From the NCBI RefSeq assembly GCF_905404315.1, contig NC_066286.1, positions 3,789,501 to 3,853,500 of the forward strand: a stretch of DNA of 64,000 bases, written 5' to 3'. The position numbers and the translations under genes were made by a program. The notes under the pieces are model-generated. The model saw nothing but the letters and a program-made list of their open reading frames with translations, made no database searches and had not been told where the DNA came from. Below, piece by piece: positions 54,025 through 64,000 of the stretch; position 1 is the first letter of the stretch; every line of letters starts with the position of its first letter. This DNA comes from Leptidea sinapis. Its lineage: Eukaryota; Arthropoda; Insecta; Lepidoptera; Pieridae.

Positions 54025-54695
54025 TTGATTTTTTTATTTGAAAATGTTATATGAGACAGTTTCGGCCTTACAAAGAAAGTTCGTTTAAACTGAGAACAAC
54101 CCAAGAGTATGCAAAGTATTTACAAATAGACATTATGATTGGTTTAATCGGACGTACAACGTTTCCCGCGTTTGTTGCAAGGCTACTTGATAAATCATTA
54201 TCAATTCAGAATAATCATTGTATTGACAGTGTTGTCATCCTAATAGTCAACATTTTTCATTCATATCTCAGTTATATCTTTATACCAAGATTATTTGTAA
54301 GGCCGCTTAGGTTTTGTAATACAATATACTAGGTATAGTATTCGCTGAAATACGAAGTTGAAATTCAGCTGAGGAAACGGTAGATTTTAATTGGAGTGGC
54401 TAGCAGCTCACAGCATATTAAATAAAACTAATTTTACAATTCAGTGTTGAAGCTGAGAAACCCTTGTTTAAATACTGCTTGTAATTTTTAGGACACAATA
54501 GGAATCTCGTGTTATATTATGTGTATTACTAATGAAATACTATGGAATAAAATGGGGAGAGCATTATCCGAAAGAGGACCCAATAATACTATCCAAAATA
54601 ATAACTTAAAATAAATACAAGCACTATCTAACATATAACTTACTTTCAATGTTTAATTTTTACAATATTAGGCATATTATGATAAGTTAAGATTA
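54025..54695. other. Open frame of unknown meaning and AT-rich DNA
   Basis: A plus-strand frame at 54051-54332 (RTTQEYAKYLQIDIMIGLIG, hydrophobic second half) has no recognised relative and starts inside the repeat edge, so it is not called as a gene. Confidence 0.3.
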
Positions 54696-54698
54696 TTT

Positions 54699-54768
54699 TT
54701 TTTATGAAAATAAGGGACGAGATGAGCAGGACGTTCAGCTGATGATTGATACGCCCTGCCCTTTACTT
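54699..54768 (-). repeat. SINE-like repeat, CAGCTGAACGTCC family, 3' end only
   Basis: TTTTTATGAAAATAAGGGAC and GCAGGACGTTCAGCTGATGA to GCCCTGCC. Confidence 0.75.
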
Positions 54769-54984
54769 TTTGTGTGTACAACAATGTAAAAAAACAGTAA
54801 ATTAATCAAAATGATAAAATTTAGGTTTTATCATAAAAGAAAAAAATATTAATCCACAAAAATTTTACCATGAAGATATTCTGTCACTGTATTTAATTAA
54901 ATTTGTTATGATAAAATGGAACAGGGTAGGTGCAGCTGATCCATCTATTTCAGACTTATTGTATTTGTAATATATTCCTGCGAT

Positions 54985-55205
54985 TATCTCCACAGTGACT
55001 AACCCTACGTTATTGGATTCACATCCTGTATTTACCTCCACTCATCTATCATTGGTATCAATATTTCCAAAAGGGGAACTCTCTGATCTCGAGGAGGTTT
55101 TAGTGGGTATTACCAAACTTGTCCAACTTCTATCTGCGTAGAAGATGGTCTAAGTGGTCCCACACTCAGTGCACAGGGGTTAGTACGTAAATGTATTTAC
55201 TCCTC
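54985..55205 (+). pseudogene. LINE reverse-transcriptase N-terminal fragment
   Basis: A frame reads HPVFTSTHLSLVSIFPKGEL and SDLEEVLVGITKL, then after one shift SICVEDGLSGPTLSAQGLVR and KCIYSSLKK. This resembles the block before the reverse transcriptase (a D-L--VL--ITK, then GPDGI-like GLSGPTLSAQGLV) in Jockey-like LINEs. Short and frameshifted. Confidence 0.45.
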
Positions 55206-55230
55206 GTTAAAAAAATAAGGCTAGGTTAGT

Positions 55231-55925
55231 TTTTTTTTTCCACCTAGTAGGCCTACCTCCCTGGCAGCTTACGCTCCAGGGCCGAAAGACTTACTACGCT
55301 TATCATGTAGTTACTCCCTACCATAGCCCGTAGGGGTATAGGGTGGGGTAATAATTTTTCTACTGTGACATTTATTTTAATCGCTTACAATCTAACAAAC
55401 TATTTTGAAACTTCTTAATTTTCTATTACAACATTTTACAGCTAACATTTCCTTATTTACTAATAACAAGTCTTACATCTAATAGAGAATATATTTATAT
55501 CGTTTTTGTTTTATAATTTAATTCTAATATTAAAATATTCACATTCAATTAAACCTAGCACTTGCTTTTGGTTTTGTATATAGTATATTTCCTATATACA
55601 ACATTTAAAATCACTAACTATTTAAAATCCTAACTGTTTAAAATTAATATTGCTCCCGTTTCTTGGCAGCACATCCAATAATATCTTATGGCAGAACGAC
55701 TCGAACACTTCTCTATATGGTCATCTTATAAAAGTTGGGAGATTATTCCCCACAACTGCTAGTCCACTTTGAACCTCCAGGTCTAATCTCCACCGGCCAA
55801 AACTCGGGCAATCGAGCACCAGGTGCAATGCGCTTTCGTCCGTTTGTCGAACCGGTGAAGATACGCCGAGAAGCCGCCATGGCCAGTGTCCACTTGTAAC
55901 TTATTCGAAGCCTCCATTTTACGTT
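55231..55925 (-). mobile_element. LINE C-terminus and 3' UTR (R1/Jockey-like), minus strand
   Basis: From about 55915 on the minus strand: VTSGHWPWRLLGVSSPVRQT, DESALHLVLDCPSFGRWRLD, LEVQSGLAVVGNNLPTFIRW, REVFESFCHKILLDVLPRN. The TGH-x-P-x-R...ALHLVLDCP pattern corresponds to the C-terminal TGH...HLLLDCP region of R1- and Jockey-type LINEs, although the usual paired Cys residues before the His are not visible. The 3' UTR ends in an A-run (T-run at 55231-55240). A SINE-like copy is joined at its other end. Confidence 0.65.
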
Positions 55926-56245
55926 GTTTTTTTATCACAATAAGGGATGGGAGCGAGCAGAACGTTCAGCTGATAATAATTGATACGCCCTACCCATTAC
56001 AATGCAGTTCCGGTCAGGATTCTTGAAAAACCCAAAAATTCTGAGCAGCTCTACACTTAGAAATAAGGTCTCAAGGTGATAAGCGCAATTGTAGTTAGCA
56101 AGTTTAAGGCTCATTTGCCCAGTAATTTCACTAGCTACGCGCCCTTCAGATCAAGACACAGTAATGCTTGCACATTATTACTTCACGGCAGAAAAAGGGT
56201 CCATTCGGTACCACCATAATCTAGCCGGCTTCCTGTGCAAATGCC
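55926..56245 (-). repeat. SINE-like repeat, CAGCTGAACGTCC family
   Basis: TTTTTTTATCACAATAAGGG to CTTCCTGTGCAAATGCCC; near full length with a short insertion (AAGTTTAAGG region). Confidence 0.75.
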
Positions 56246-56507
56246 CTAAATTGCCTATTACGACACCCTTGTACATGGGAGTTCCCCATTTCTTCATACC
56301 CCGGAGAAGCACATTGCTGTACTTAGATATAGCACTAAAGGGTTGAAAATATTAACTTAGTATGGGAATACACAATTTATTCATCAAAATACTCTTTACT
56401 TGGAAATTTACGACTAAAGTATAATTTCCCTTACCTTTGTCACCCAATAATACAGAATTGTCGTCTGAAGGGAGTGTAGTTTTTAAATACCCCTGCGGCA
56501 ATGTGAT

Positions 56508-56825
56508 AGCTCATCATCATCATTTCAGCCGAAAAACGTCCAGAACTGGACAAAAGCCTCCCCCAAAGATCTTCACGGCAATAAGTCCTGCGCTGCCCTC
56601 ATCCAACCTATTCCAGAGATCTTGACCAGATCGTCGGTCCATCTTGTGAGCGGCTTACCAACACTGCGTCTTCCGGTGCGTGGTCACCATTCGAAGACTT
56701 TACTGCCGCAACGGCCATCTGTCCGTTGAGCTATGTGCCTTGCCCACTGTCACTTCAGTCTCGCAATCATCTGCGCTATGTCGGTAACTTTAGTTCTCCT
56801 ACAAATCTCGTCATTTCTATATATA
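56508..56825 (-). repeat. RTE 3'-end fragment
   Basis: CATCATCATCATTTCAGCCG, GACCAGATCGTCGGTCCATC and GTGCGTGGTCACCATTCGAA to CAAATCTCGTCATTTCTA, collinear with 22128-22440. Confidence 0.8.
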
Positions 56826-56829
56826 ACTT

Positions 56830-58120
56830 GGTATGGGAAAACTAAATATATTTATCAAAAATACTCTGTATTTAGAAATTTAAGACGAAAATATAATTTT
56901 CCTTATCTCTTGTCCACCCAATAATGAAGAAATGTTTTAAATAAAGCGATGAATCAGCTATAAAATGCTGACGTTGCTAAAAATATAGAAAACTATTTAT
57001 GCTCGTAAAAGTAAAAGTTACTTATATTTCTTAAGTTCTTTATATTTAAAAGGAAGATGGAAAAAACAACTAACACGCCGCCAATAATATAAGAGAAACT
57101 TTTAAATTAATTAAAGTTAAAATTACACGAGTGTTAATCTTATAAAAAATATTATTTAAATTCGTAACTCTCGCGTTAGTCAAAGACAACACTATTAATA
57201 AGATATTCATTAAAATAGAAGTAAAATACACGAGCATCAGCCTGGTGAATATGTTAAAATTATTTTGTGAAACTTAGCAAGATTGTCGCTACATATTATC
57301 ATTTGTTTTAGCAGTCATAATATTGATTTAAAATCATTGTTGACACTTCAAAGGCTGGGTTTCATCAACTAATATTAACAATAAGAAACATATTAAAGTA
57401 CCGATTAAGCAATAAATGTGTTGCAACATTTCACAATTTTTAGATGACGTCATAACTTTGTTTGTTAACGTTAAACAAATCTCATCAACTTTTACTGTTT
57501 ACTCAACATACATATATCACATAACACACTCGTTTAAAGTAGTATCTTAATAACGATGTGTACAAATTAAACAAATACAATAATATCGTAAGTTATAAAG
57601 GGCACATGAAACAAAATGGAGTTATAAGTTTTAGTAGCCTCAGCAGATATTACGTGTTGCGACTTGAATACTAATCAAGATTGGGTTATTATTTATTTTT
57701 ATTTCCACACACTAGCCATTTAGGTTTAGTAGCTTTTGCTGTAGAAGATTTTTTCTGCAAAATTAACTACACGTTGAAATATTAATTGAAACCACCCAAA
57801 TGTTTCTCAAATATTCAATGACTCTCACGGCTCACTTAAGAATAAAATTCTAACATACTTTGAAGTCATACTATAAACTAACTGTAAACCTAGTAATTTT
57901 CACAATTACTTTTATTTGTACTTAGTTATTAAACACTTACTTTAATTTTTTTAGTCAATGCTGTGCATTCCTTTTATAGGTGTACATATTAGAATTGTAA
58001 GTAATGTTAAATCTATATTTGTAAATCTTTTAATATGTATTATTTTGAAGTGCCTAATAAAATAAATAAATGAAATATCTTATTGACAATACTGACTTGC
58101 AAATCAATTGATTGTTTTAG
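56830..58120. other. AT-rich stretch with one repeat fragment
   Basis: Around 57350-57450 GGCTGGGTTTCATCAACTAA and GTGTTGCAACATTTCACAAT match the repeat at 58125-58330. No gene seen. Confidence 0.45.
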
Positions 58121-58124
58121 TCTT

Positions 58125-58330
58125 AGGCTGGGTTGCACCAACTAACTTTATCAATAACAAACATAACATTAACTGTTAAAGTTAAAGTCAATGTTATATA
58201 GCTAAATAGCGACCTGTCAAAAGCTTCAAATAAATATTCGATATTGAATTGATGTTTCACTTTTTAACACTAACTATGCCAAGTAATACGATGGTGCAAC
58301 ACATTCCACAATTTATGTTAAAGTCAGCGT
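58125..58330. mobile_element. MITE-like repeat with GGGTTGCACCA / TGGTGCAAC ends
   Basis: GGCTGGGTTGCACCAACTAA at the left and ATGGTGCAACACATTCCACA at the right contain the inverted pair TTGCACCA/TGGTGCAA. The interior is rich in TTAA and GTTAAAGTTAAAGT runs. A diverged copy is at 57350-57450. Confidence 0.55.
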
Positions 58331-58464
58331 TAATGTTAACGTTAAAGTTGACTTAAACCTTAACTATAACAGCTAATACAGTATTTATATGAATAAGGTG
58401 ATATTGATTTGATTTGAGCTACTTGATAAAATCTAGTACTTACAATATATTTGAAGATAATTTT

Positions 58465-58650
58465 ATATATATCGCAAATATATCGGACTCAGTTCGCCTT
58501 ACATCTTTGTTCCGTTTGGTGTCGAGACTCTTGGCCCGGTGGGCCCAGAGGCACGGAGAATGTCCAAGTACTATCTTCTCGCCTCAATAGGGCTACTGGT
58601 AACCCAAGCGCTGGCAGCTATTTCAGCCAACGGATCAACCTACCTATCCA
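58465..58650 (+). repeat. GC-richer coding-like repeat fragment
   Basis: Frames include VSRLLARWAQRHGE and RLNRATGNPSAGSYFSQRIN. I recall similar peptides as frequent in lepidopteran predicted proteins derived from repeats, but cannot name the element. AATAAA-like sequence follows at 58715. Confidence 0.4.
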
Positions 58651-58654
58651 AAGA

Positions 58655-59305
58655 TAGTCTTAATTAAATATAATCATAGTATTGTAAATGTAGTTATAAG
58701 ATTTGTTTTGTTTGAATAAATGTTCATTATATATATAATATTAATTAAGTAATTTATTTTATGCAGTAAGTATATTGGTCATAAAATCCACATTCGGCAG
58801 ATTTACATAATCACCTATTTCAACTAATGTGAAGAACAGTATCGCACTGTATGCTGTACATTTGAATACAAAAGTATTTTGAAGGGAGAGTGTATTCCAG
58901 AATTACTGTTCTGAGTTGATTTCCCACGCTTAGCTGCGAGATGTCCCGCTAGTGTATGACGAGGCTGCAGATGCTGTGGACGTTTGTCTAAATACAGCCT
59001 TAAAATTTTCGCGCCTTTTCATTTCGCTTCAAAAAGTAAAAATATGCAACCACTATCGTTTTTAGTTTGACATTAAGAACATCCTTGGATTTGTTGGACG
59101 AAACAACTTTAATATGTTTAAGAAGTTTTTGTGAAGTGAATGTGAAACTTAAATTTTAGCCACAAATTAGTTTGCCAGTTTTATGTAGAAGGAAAGAGAG
59201 ATAAAGAACAATATATTCAATAACTTCTGTGAGTATTTAACAGAAATTTATAATATTGGTTGCACTAATTTCGTTATAAAAACAATTGCTAAATAATTTA
59301 GTCAT
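58655..59305. other. No gene seen
   Basis: AT-rich with a GC-richer patch at 58915-58985, no frame supported. Confidence 0.35.
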
Positions 59306-59310
59306 GCACT

Positions 59311-59445
59311 TTTTTTTTATGGAATAAGAGGACAAACGAGCGTACGGGTCACCTGTTGTTAAGTGATCACCGCCGCCCACATTCTCTTGCAACACCAGAG
59401 GAATCACAAGAGCGTTGCCGGCCTTTAAGGAAGGTGGTGGGGATG
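59311..59445 (-). repeat. LINE 3'-end repeat
   Basis: TTTTTTATGGAATAAGAGGA, CAAACGAGCGTACGGGTCAC and CCGCCGCCCACATTCTCTTG to GTTGCCGGCCTTTAAGGAAG; clean copy in reverse. Confidence 0.8.
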
Positions 59446-59664
59446 ATATCTTTAATATAACTAACTTTCTTTTACGTTTACCATACGATGGTCTACCCCT
59501 TATTATATTATGAGGTAACCTGTCAATTTAAATGTTAAAAATAATACAATAAACACTTTTTTTTTTGTTAATTTATTGATGTCAAACACGTTCTGTAAGT
59601 GTACAGTTGTTTAATTTTTTTTTCAACAACAAACTTAATTGACCAGTATATAATACTCAAAGTC

Positions 59665-59830
59665 AAAATCAATTAAACTTAAAATAGTCGCTTTTGAATC
59701 GTGACTACAAATATTTCTTTTAAATTACTGAATATGTTCGCAAAAGGTTGAGCTCTTGAGAAGACCGTACAAAAAACTCAACGGCAACTATTGTCAATCA
59801 AATATAGTATTTTACAATGGTTGTACTAAT
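59665..59830 (+). repeat. AGTCAAAGTCAAA repeat, copy 1
   Basis: Shares CTTAAAATAGTCGCTTTTGA, AAATTACTGAATATGTTCGC, AAAACTCAACGGC and TAGTATTTTACAATGG with 60575-60800. Confidence 0.65.
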
Positions 59831-59834
59831 TTAT

Positions 59835-60415
59835 TCAATATAACAGACAAAAAACGAAATAAAATATAGCGTTAATAGTAGTAATATGTAGTAAAATATC
59901 AAATAACAAATTTAATAGTAGGTTAAAAAAAAACAAAAGTTTTATTTTTTATTTCAAATATAATAAAAGTTATTTTTTTTTAAGTTTATTGGCCAAAACA
60001 AAACAAATAGGTAACATTTTTATCAAAAGACAGAAAACCATGGGTTTATCTGGGTACAGAGAGCCATTAATTTAAAATTATTAATTAATTTTAATTTTTT
60101 TCATACAAATTACACACTACGGATTTCCAATAACATGACACAAACAATGAAACAGCGATGTGCATAAAATGTTAAAAACTGTGGAGTCGCTTCATTTAAT
60201 AAAAAAATATTTTTTTTATTTGTATATAAATAAAGAAAAAATTATAAACTTTAAAAGAACCAAAGTTTTTAGAATTTATTTTTAATTCTTTACGTTAGTG
60301 TATACTTATCTCCGACACTAACCGAAGTAAGGGCCGTTTTCATTGATATAATGCGGCAATTTGTTATGTTTTTTAAAGTGATAACCCTCAATTCTAGGTT
60401 CAATACACAAATAAA
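59835..60415. other. AT-rich stretch, no gene seen
   Basis: Low-complexity A/T runs only. Confidence 0.4.
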
Positions 60416-60417
60416 AT

Positions 60418-60560
60418 TTGAAAAACAAAATTTTATGAACGATGCGAGACTCGAACCCACGACCTCTGGCGTTCCGTGCCAGTGCTCTAGCCAACTGAAC
60501 TAATTGTTCGAGTGACGTATCGTCATAAAATCTGGTATGCTGTTGATGATGTTGTTGATG
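60418..60560 (-). repeat. tRNA-derived SINE
   Basis: In reverse: CAGCATACCAGATTTTATGA, CGAACAATTAGTTCAGTTGG (A-box region), GAGGTCGTGGGTTCGAGTCT (B box), CGCATCGTTCATAAAATTTT. Confidence 0.75.
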
Positions 60561-60574
60561 TTGAACAAATCAAT

Positions 60575-60800
60575 TAGTCTAAGTCAAAGTCAAAAGTCAA
60601 AGTCATATAAACTTTATTCAAACTAGTCTTAAACGAAGCACTTTTGAATTGTCACTAAAAATATTTCAGTAATATGAATTACTGAATTTGCTACATGTTC
60701 GGAAAAAGAAGAGCTCGTGTGAGAAGCACATACAAGAAACTCAACGGCTTTTCAATCAAATAGAGTATCTTACAATGGCTGTGATATACATAACAAATTA
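60575..60800 (+). repeat. AGTCAAAGTCAAA repeat, copy 2
   Basis: GTCAAAGTCAAAAGTCAAAG, ACTTTATTCAAACTAGTCTT, CACTTTTGAATTGTCACTAA and GAGTATCTTACAATGGCTGT. Confidence 0.65.
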
Positions 60801-60804
60801 TTTT

Positions 60805-61095
60805 GAAAGGTGCTGCAAGAATAAACTGTATAAATATAAATTATCGCATATTGGGTGAACCTTTAAAACTTGCATTTATTGTTTGTGTAAGGATGCTTCG
60901 TGAACATGATGGTCGACTACGACTCGATAAATAAACTCGAACGTAGTGTATTTCACATTAAATATTTTTAGTAACATTTACTCATATCCATGCCCTTCGA
61001 ACATTCACGGCATGATAATAGTTCAATTCAGTAGTTGCGGGTGACGCGCGGCAGATGTCAGTCAAACCATGCCGTCACAAAATAACTGTTATATA
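60805..61095. other. No gene seen
   Basis: A GC-richer patch at 61035-61075 (GTTGCGGGTGACGCGCGGCA) has no second copy here. Confidence 0.35.
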
Positions 61096-61100
61096 AAAAA

Positions 61101-61495
61101 GCGCCCAAGTGCGAGTCGTACTTGCCCATGAAGGGTTCCGTAGCAGCAAGTTACAGAATATATAAGTTCTTGAAGTTCTTTGTAACTTTGATCGATGTTT
61201 TTATGATAGTGTTTTTTTTTTCAATTAAGTTATTGATACTACGAATAATTACGTATTAAAAAAAAACTACTTACTAGATCTCGTTCAAACCAATTTTCGG
61301 TGGAAGTTTAGTTTTACGTTTTTTTTTATTTTAGAAGTTACAGGGAGGTGGGACTCATTGTACCACTTTGGAATTAGTGTCTCTCGCGTAAACTTTTTAA
61401 AAAAAGTGGCTGTGACATACGGATGGACAGACAGATAGACATGAAGAATCTATGAGGGTTCAATTTTTTGCCATTTGGCTACTGAACCCTAAAAA
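61101..61495 (+). repeat. Dispersed repeat: GTGCGAGTCG...AGGGTTCCGTAGCAGC
   Basis: CAAGTGCGAGTCGTACTTGC and CCATGAAGGGTTCCGTAGCA at the left, GGACAGACAGATAGACATGA in the body and GGCTACTGAACCCT at the right. The outer GGGTTCCGTAG and CTACTGAACCC are inverted relatives. A reverse fragment is at 2845-2912. Confidence 0.65.
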
Positions 61496-61802
61496 GTGGT
61501 CTAAGCTTCTTGTGGCGATAACTTCGGTAATACTTCGTTTATTCACGTGAAACAAGAAAAAACATAAATACTCTATTATTTGATGTAAGATATATTTGAT
61601 AATATTTTAGTGTTACTTTACCCTTTAGCGTTCTCCATTGCTTTAGAAGAAGTAGCGTTTCATCAGTGGGAGCGTAGCCGGATTTAGGGGAGGACAACCG
61701 GAGCTACAGCCCCAGCGCCCTCACAAAAGACTTTGGAGAAAAAAGTTTCTTTTAAATAAAAAATAAATTAATTTAAAGCCTCGAATTACGATAGGAAAAA
61801 AG

Positions 61803-61931
61803 CATCAATTGAAGCCTGCTCTCTCCAGAATTGAAAATGATTTACTTCGGGAAGTGGATTTCATCGAAATCATCAACGATTTTTCAGCGAAAAAAGCTCG
61901 GAGCGTTCCGTTAGTTAACCCAATAATTTAA
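61803..61931 (+). pseudogene. hAT-type transposase C-terminal fragment
   Basis: One frame reads HQLKPALSRIENDLLREVDF, IEIINDFSAKKARSVPLVNP, II and stop at 61929-61931. The order RIEN(E/D)-L---DF-EII-DFA-KKAR is what I know from the far C-terminus (dimerisation end) of ZMYM/TTF-type hAT proteins. Nothing upstream could be joined to it. Confidence 0.4.
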
Positions 61932-62074
61932 TTTCAGATAATTCTTACTTCCGATTATATTTATGAAATTAATCTATACTTGGTTTCACTTGGTTTTTAT
62001 AATTACACATTTTATTTGGAAAGTAATTTAGGGCCAGGGGGTGCCGGTTAGATTTAACTTTCTTTCTCGTATAA

Positions 62075-62235
62075 GCTGCGTAATAAGCTTCCTTATGCGA
62101 TGTTTCCAGGACGATACGATATATGTACCTTCAAAAAAAGCACAAATTCCCCTGGTGTTGTTGAAGAGAATGTGGCCATTGAGGGTTAACATGAGATGAC
62201 CTTTACGCTCATTTTTCTCCTCTTCCAAAAAAACT
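62075..62235 (+). repeat. Diverged LINE C-terminal/3' repeat
   Basis: AAGCTTCCTTATGCGATGTT, CCAGGACGATACGATATATG and CCCCTGGTGTTGTTGAAGAG correspond to 21725-21900. Confidence 0.65.
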
Positions 62236-62239
62236 GGTG

Positions 62240-62387
62240 AAACAAGGTTGAATATCTTATGTCGAATGTGACGAGCGTAATAACAAGACCACTCAGATTA
62301 TTGGTTTTGCCAAAAATCATCGACGGCACTGAAATTGTCACTAACCAACAGGTGAACTGTTCGCCTCGTCATTTTTACTCATAAAAA
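62240..62387 (+). repeat. Diverged SINE-like repeat, CAGCTGAACGTCC family
   Basis: GAATATCTTATGTCGAATGT, GACGAGCGTAATAACAAGAC, CATCGACGGCACTG and CAGGTGAACTGTTCGCCTCG to ATAAAAAG. Confidence 0.5.
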
Positions 62388-62389
62388 GA

Positions 62390-62750
62390 GCACAACTGGC
62401 GACTAGTGGCCATTGCAGAAGCGAAATGGGAAATAAGTAACACATTTAAAAAGATTACAAAATACGGTCCAGGATCATCACGGTCAGGGCTTTAAGTGAA
62501 TTTAAATATTGTTTTATTCAAAATATCGCTTAATGGAAGGTTAAAACCCCACCCATTCGAAAAAGTATGCCTCAGACATTAGAAAAACGGGCGACCTTAT
62601 TTTTTGTCATAAAAATATTGTTATAATGTATCGTACAATAATATTATTAATAGCCTGAGGTTGGTCGCTCCATTCTCAATATTTGGTAGGTATCATAAAG
62701 AACACATAATATGACGTTGTTTGAAACTAGGCATGGCCTGTACAATAGGT
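62390..62750. other. No gene seen
   Basis: Unassigned AT-rich DNA. Confidence 0.35.
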
Positions 62751-62754
62751 ACAA

Positions 62755-62930
62755 GACAACGATATATTCAATACGATATAATTACTAAAAATACACAAAT
62801 ACTTATGAATATCCATGACTCGGAAACAAACATCCAGACTGATGATGAGACAGACAATCCAGGATTGGAACCCGGGACTTCTAACTCAGTGGGCAAGTTC
62901 ACTAACCACTGGGCTGAAAGTGCTATGTTC
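62755..62930 (-). repeat. Second type of tRNA-derived SINE
   Basis: In reverse: GCCCAGTGGTTAGTGAACTT (A-box region), AGTCCCGGGTTCCAATCCTG (B box GGTTCCAATCC), GATTGTCTGTCTCATCATCA, then ATGTTTGTTTCCGAGTCATG and AAGTATTTGTGTATTTTTAG. Distinct in sequence from the TCGAACGGTTGG family. Confidence 0.65.
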
Positions 62931-62934
62931 GTTG

Positions 62935-63230
62935 GGTGTTTGAAGATGTTAAGCTATAGTTTTGCCAGAAAAGGAACTAAAATATAAGATGACGGCGAAA
63001 GTACTTGTCTATTCTGAAAAAAATAACGAAATGACTCAGCATAAGTATGCTTATAGCAAATTGCTCTTTAAGAACGTAGGTGGCATGTAAATGAAAATAT
63101 CTAATGATTTATGATCCTATTATTTGAGGATAATATCTTTAGTAGGAAAACTTACCATGAACTGAATGTAATGTTGGGCGAGCAAATGAAGATCGACTTG
63201 GATTCAACCGTTTCATTTAATTCAGTAGTT
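62935..63230. other. No gene seen
   Basis: Unassigned DNA before the second copy of the 6157 repeat. Confidence 0.35.
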
Positions 63231-63232
63231 TA

Positions 63233-63568
63233 AGGCGAAGAGTAAGCAGAAAACACGTTGTGTTTTTAGACAAGTTTTGTGGTGAAAGTATAGCATTTCG
63301 AGCTATAAACACTACTTAATCCTGTTACACATATCCTTAAGTCTTATTTGTAGGTTGCTAATGCTTGCTGTTGGTTATAGTTAACACTGCCGAGCCTTTT
63401 TGAACTACCATTTTTCTTTGAAGTTACTCAAGTTTTTTGGCATAGCGTGACGCATTTTTTTGGTACTTCTCTCAGAAAAGTTTCCTTATAGCTTGTACTT
63501 TTTTGTGTAGGTTAATTTATTCAGATTAGTAGTGAATAACGAGGACTGTAAGCATATAAACTGTTTTC
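63233..63568 (+). repeat. Dispersed repeat, copy 2 (pair with 6157-6497)
   Basis: GGCGAAGAGTAAGCAGAAAA, GTGGTGAAAGTATAGCATTT and CGAGCTATAAACACTACTTA to ACTGTAAGCATATAAACTGT, same order and orientation as the first copy. Confidence 0.65.
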
Positions 63569-63569
63569 C

Positions 63570-64000
63570 ACCCAAGAATTTTGAAAATATTGGCTTTGTT
63601 ACATAGATGGCAGGCCGGCAGCCGTGAACTCATATCGCTCAAGGTTGCTGGCATTTAGTGTCGCCTTAACTCTGTATTTCGTTGAGATAATTGTTGATCA
63701 ATCATTGCTGTACAATCAATAACGTTCCCTAGAACGTCAGTGTGTACAATAATGTTATGGCTATTCGATATTCCAATTAGGACCAACATTCAGTGATGAT
63801 AATTAATATTAATAGGATAGTTTGTAACCAGTTAATATTATATTGTTTTAGTTATTATATTTAGTATATTTTTAGTAATTGTGATCACATGCAAAATCTT
63901 AGTGATGTCACTTTACTATGAAGTTGGTAGTTTCGTATTAATAAGATTGGTAGTAGGGTAACTGTTATGAATTGCTCTCAGCTATTGGGTACACTTCTTG
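63570..64000. other. No gene seen
   Basis: A short GC-richer segment at 63610-63660 (GGCAGGCCGGCAGCCGTGAA) then AT-rich DNA to the end of the window. Confidence 0.35.

Noticed and set aside
54051..54332. 94-codon membrane-protein-like frame
   Set aside because: Starts within a repeat edge, hydrophobicity follows AT composition, and no supporting signals.
1..64000. CRISPR array, prophage, operon or bacterial gene cluster
   Set aside because: No regularly spaced identical repeats with unique spacers, no ribosome binding sites or tightly packed genes. Everything points to an animal genome.
1..64000. Integrated virus or LTR retrovirus
   Set aside because: Reverse transcriptases seen are all non-LTR type. 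No paired long terminal direct repeats, protease, integrase or envelope-like frames were visible.

Overview
This window looks like nuclear DNA of a moth or butterfly (Lepidoptera). It is AT-rich, has no bacterial-style operons, and almost every recognisable stretch is a decayed transposable element of a kind typical of lepidopteran genomes: RTE and Jockey/CR1-like LINEs, an R2-type LINE, mariner and Tc1 copies, Helitron ends, tRNA-derived SINEs, and MITEs with inverted-repeat ends. Most long open frames are pieces of reverse transcriptases or transposases broken by stops and frameshifts. Element families are called from motifs I can read and were not checked against a repeat library.

Layout. 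1-2.2 kb: minus-strand LINE (endonuclease tail, linker, reverse transcriptase). 4-6.5 kb: an exon-like fragment, then a LINE interrupted by a second LINE with matching 9-bp flanks. 6.5-14.3 kb: three small exons and a poly(A) signal of a plus-strand host gene, with LINE, RTE, Mutator-like and foldback insertions in the putative long intron. 15.4-19.9 kb: R2-type LINE, Helitron and two abutting mariners. 20.7-21.1 kb: GC-rich minisatellite. 23.4-25.8 kb: last two visible exons of a minus-strand host gene, with a SINE-like and a Tc1 insertion in the intron. 26.5-26.9 kb: GC-rich hairpin module. 29.6-30.1 kb: a small two-exon gene for a secreted Kazal-like protein. 30.2-35.7 kb: nested LINE, Helitron, SINE and MITE copies. 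35.7-37.7 kb: second RTE copy. 37.8-42.6 kb: a large inverted-repeat structure with several insertions. 43.4-45.1 kb: foldback elements and a composite block that is also present inverted at 38.6-39.1 kb. 45-64 kb: mostly repeats, with one possible host terminal exon at 48.5-48.7 kb.

Only the small spliced genes are likely host functions: the Kazal-like gene (29630-30058, minus), the plus-strand gene ending at 14118, the minus-strand gene ending at 23435, and possibly the exon ending at 48504. They were found by joining splice sites and reading phase, so they need transcript support. The rest records repeated insertion of mobile elements into introns, intergenic DNA and each other.
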